15,599 nt of DNA, taken from assembly GCA_023248095.1 (NCBI GenBank), contig JAHFFF010000020.1, positions 1 to 15,599 of the forward strand. The letters run 5' to 3'. The stretch is from Candidatus Omnitrophota bacterium. GTDB taxonomy: Bacteria; Omnitrophota; Gorgyraeia; 1-14-0-20-64-10. The notes under the pieces were generated by a model. The model ran no database searches. It was not told the origin of the DNA and was given only the letters and a program-made list of their open reading frames with translations. The stretch's first letter is position 1; each line of letters begins with the position of its first letter. Of this stretch, positions 13,682 through 15,599 are shown piece after piece. A program made the position numbers and the translations under genes.

Positions 13682-15106
13682 TCACCCATCCCCCTCGCCA
13701 ACCCATTTTAGGGGTGGGTGGCCGGCAACCAAAAACTCCTTCGGTGGAAGCACCCCGATGAAATCGTCTGCAGGCGCTCCCTGGAGGATAGCCGTGGTGA
13801 TGATTCCTGAGGCAGCCGTCGTCACCGATTGCATGGTAGAAAAAACCATGGGGACATTTGCGCTGGCATACGGAGCTCCCGAGGGGCCGTAAAGCTGCTG
13901 AAGGTTCACGGTGTGTGAATAAAACTCCTGCGCTCGGGTCTCATACTGCACCCGTTCCTTCGGATCGGAAACCAACCGGGCGGTTCCGAGCAGAAACAGG
14001 ATCAGCCCAAACGCAGCCTCCGGCTGAAGCAGGCGCTCCATTTTCAACCGGAACTCGGGCGGAACCTGAACGAAAGGATCCACAAAGGTGGACCGGAAGT
14101 AGTAGAGCCCCTTCAGGCCCTCGGGAACGAGGCCGACCGCCGAATCCTCCACATGAGCAGGCGGAGCTTCGACGAGGAACCGATCCTCCACATATCGGAT
14201 TCCCGAGCGGGCGATTTCCAGGTCATACGGCAGGAAGACATAGGCGGCCCATGTGTTGTTGTCCACCGCCACGCTGGGCAATCCATCCGTCCCGGTGAAA
14301 ACCTTCCCTCGATCATCCAGGGCCGATACGAAATGGTCCCCCTGCCAGAACGATCGGCGGACCCCCTGCATGAGGAGATCATGCCGTCGGATCAACTCCT
14401 CCAGAAAGGCGGCCTCTTTCGGCATCGACCGCTGGGTTGCTCGGAAGGCCAAGCGGAAGGTACCGGCTGCATCGATGCAGTGTTCCAGGATCACGTGCTG
14501 ATAGGGATGGTTCAGCTCTCCTTCGTAGACCCGGTATCCCATGGACTCCCCATTCTTGATATCATCCGCGTTGTGCAACCCGGCGCGGATGAGTCCGCAG
14601 CGAGGATCGGCGGAATCCAGGACCTGCTGCTTAAAAAGGAACTCCTGAACGGCCCGGTTCGCCCAAGTCATAAGGCTGGGATCGCTGCGGGCCAACGCGT
14701 AAGCGTAAAGGGCATTCAGGCACCAGCAGATGGCCCCGGTGGGCCCGCGCGGGTCGATGAAGAAATCCCCACGGGTGTTATAGGAAAAATGCCACATCCC
14801 TTTAAACCCGCGGGCCTCCTCCTGCAGGGCCAATTGCATCAATCGGCCGGCCTGGTACCCCGCCTGTCGAATTCGATTGGCCTTCAGATCCGCGTAGATG
14901 CTCAGGGCCACGTCGTAAATCCAAATTCGGCCGAAGCCGGCGATCGACCTTGAATCCGGGTGGCTCGGATCTTCCTTAAAGCTGCGCCGCAGGCCCTGGA
15001 AATCAAAACCAACCTGGCCGTTGACGCTGGGCTCCATCAGCATCTGTTGATCCAGGAACGCCAGGCTGTTCTTCAAGAACTGGGATTGAAGCTCGGTGGA
15101 AATCAT
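13682..15106 (-). CDS. Unassigned protein, probable (alpha/alpha)6-barrel glycosidase-like fold
   Basis: The 474-residue protein has no signal peptide and no membrane segments. Helical hairpins recur through its length. Aromatic and acidic segments such as RIWIYDVALSIYADLKANR (near 60-78), GPTGAICWCLNALYAYAL (near 115), SVAVDNNTWAAYVFLPYDL (near 278) and a final PMVFSTMQSVTTAASGI resemble the 'YDQALA' and 'VDNTAW' turns of (alpha/alpha)6-toroid glycoside hydrolases and related proteins. No enzyme family or catalytic pair can be named with confidence. It lies between bioF and bioDA, its ATG overlaps the bioF stop as ATGA, and its TGA is followed by the structured leader. A link to biotin, for example as a missing BioC/BioH-type step, is only suggested by position; a sugar-related role is equally possible. 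The gene is intact, with composition like its neighbours. Confidence 0.75.
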   Translation of the reverse strand: MISTELQSQFLKNSLAFLDQQMLMEPSVNGQVGFDFQGLRRSFKEDPSHPDSRSIAGFGRIWIYDVALSIYADLKANRIRQAGYQAGRLMQLALQEEARGFKGMWHFSYNTRGDFFIDPRGPTGAICWCLNALYAYALARSDPSLMTWANRAVQEFLFKQQVLDSADPRCGLIRAGLHNADDIKNGESMGYRVYEGELNHPYQHVILEHCIDAAGTFRLAFRATQRSMPKEAAFLEELIRRHDLLMQGVRRSFWQGDHFVSALDDRGKVFTGTDGLPSVAVDNNTWAAYVFLPYDLEIARSGIRYVEDRFLVEAPPAHVEDSAVGLVPEGLKGLYYFRSTFVDPFVQVPPEFRLKMERLLQPEAAFGLILFLLGTARLVSDPKERVQYETRAQEFYSHTVNLQQLYGPSGAPYASANVPMVFSTMQSVTTAASGIITTAILQGAPADDFIGVLPPKEFLVAGHPPLKWVGEGDG

Positions 15107-15599
15107 CGGCTCACCGCAACCCTTTCACATACTTGGCGGAAGGCCCCGAGTGCCGCATCAAGATCCCCTTCTGTATGCAGGCTGGTCAAAGAGGTCCGGA
15201 TCCGGGCGGAACCCTCCGGCACCGTCGGCGGTCGGATGCCGGGCGCATAGACCCCTGCCTCGAACAACGCCTGCGCCAATTCCATCGTCTGCCGGTTGGG
15301 CCCCACCCGAATCGGAATGATGGGACTTGCGTGGGAAACCAGCTCGCATCCAAGCTGCATCAACCCGGAACTCCACCGGCGGACATTTTCCCATAACCGT
15401 TCGCGCCTGCCCGGCTCCTCCTTTACAACCCGCAGTGCCTCCAACGCCGCCGCCGCGCAGCTGGGTGGTAATGCAGTTGTATAGATGAAGGAGCGCGCCT
15501 TATTTCTCAGCAGCTCCACAAACACCTTGGGTCCCGCGAGGAACCCGCCCATGGATCCCAACGCCTTGGAGAGAGTCCCCATCTGCAGGATTCCCTCCG
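15103..15599 (-). CDS. bioF: 8-amino-7-oxononanoate synthase BioF, C-terminal part (cut by window edge)
   Basis: BioF is a PLP enzyme condensing a pimeloyl thioester with L-alanine to give 8-amino-7-oxononanoate. The visible 164 or so residues begin with EGILQMGTLSKALGSMGGFL. The lysine of TLSKALGS is the PLP-bound residue, and the SFIYTTALPPSCAAAALEAL segment is typical of BioF/KBL-type alpha-oxoamine synthases. APGIRPPTVPEGSARIRTSL near the end is the conserved substrate-binding loop 'GIRPPTVP.G.aRLR'. This favours BioF over 2-amino-3-ketobutyrate ligase, as does bioDA two genes downstream. The frame is open to the right edge, so roughly the first 55-60% of the protein lies outside. Its TGA overlaps the next ATG as ATGA. 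The operon promoter must also lie beyond the window. Confidence 0.93.
   Translation of the reverse strand, partial: EGILQMGTLSKALGSMGGFLAGPKVFVELLRNKARSFIYTTALPPSCAAAALEALRVVKEEPGRRERLWENVRRWSSGLMQLGCELVSHASPIIPIRVGPNRQTMELAQALFEAGVYAPGIRPPTVPEGSARIRTSLTSLHTEGDLDAALGAFRQVCERVAVSR

Noticed and set aside
13536..13706. Extension of BioD by 57 residues to the ATG at 13704-13706
   Set aside because: The translated extension has biased, domain-free composition, the region is full of inverted repeats, and the ATG has no Shine-Dalgarno. It is kept as an alternative only.
14153..14953. Plus-strand open frame of 266 codons, and a similar one at 6067-6813
   Set aside because: Both are antisense to well-supported minus-strand genes, lack recognisable domains and have no convincing ribosome-binding site.

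Overview
The window reads almost entirely on the minus strand. It is one compact gene string in which most neighbours overlap by 4 to 35 bases, so it is probably one long operon transcribed from right to left. Both ends are cut inside genes: bioF at the right edge and mqnA at the left edge. The content is bacterial. Menaquinone is made by the futalosine route (mqnA, mqnE plus UbiA/UbiX/UbiD-type enzymes and a MenG/UbiE methylase). A dispersed palindromic repeat of the type CCTTCGAC...CTCAGGGTGA occurs twice. From memory, this repeat type and the gene style occur in uncultivated Nitrospirota/NC10-like lineages. That taxonomic guess is inference only.

In transcription order (right to left): (1) Biotin block, about 11.38-15.6 kb: the C-terminal part of bioF, a gene of unknown role with an apparent all-helical glycosidase-like fold, a structured leader of about 150 bp with a candidate mini-ORF, and a bifunctional bioD-bioA fusion. 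(2) Surface block, 9.34-11.39 kb: a secreted fibre-like protein with VGIGTT-type repeats, followed by a small retropepsin-like aspartic protease. (3) Quinone block I, 7.13-9.45 kb: a MenG/UbiE methyltransferase with a problematic start, then a UbiD-family decarboxylase. (4) Glycan block, 2.67-7.17 kb: a GT2 glycosyltransferase and two multi-membrane-spanning GT-C-type proteins with related C-terminal TPR tails. (5) Quinone block II, 1-2.68 kb: UbiA-type prenyltransferase (MqnP), UbiX-type flavin prenyltransferase, MqnE, and the first 37 codons of MqnA.

Together the quinone genes cover the start of the futalosine pathway (MqnA makes 3-enolpyruvylbenzoate, MqnE makes aminofutalosine) and its end (prenylation by MqnP, decarboxylation by the UbiD enzyme with prenylated FMN from UbiX, C-methylation by MenG). 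MqnB, MqnC and MqnD functions are not in the window. BioF and BioDA would carry out the three steps from pimeloyl thioester to dethiobiotin. The fibre/protease pair and the glycosyltransferase trio have no obvious link to cofactor synthesis, yet they are joined to it by overlapping start and stop codons.

The points most worth checking are the BioD-BioA fusion, the structured leader before it, the unassigned gene between bioF and bioDA, the out-of-frame ATG at the protease-menG junction, the dispersed repeat reading through two coding regions, and the two non-cofactor cassettes embedded in the operon.
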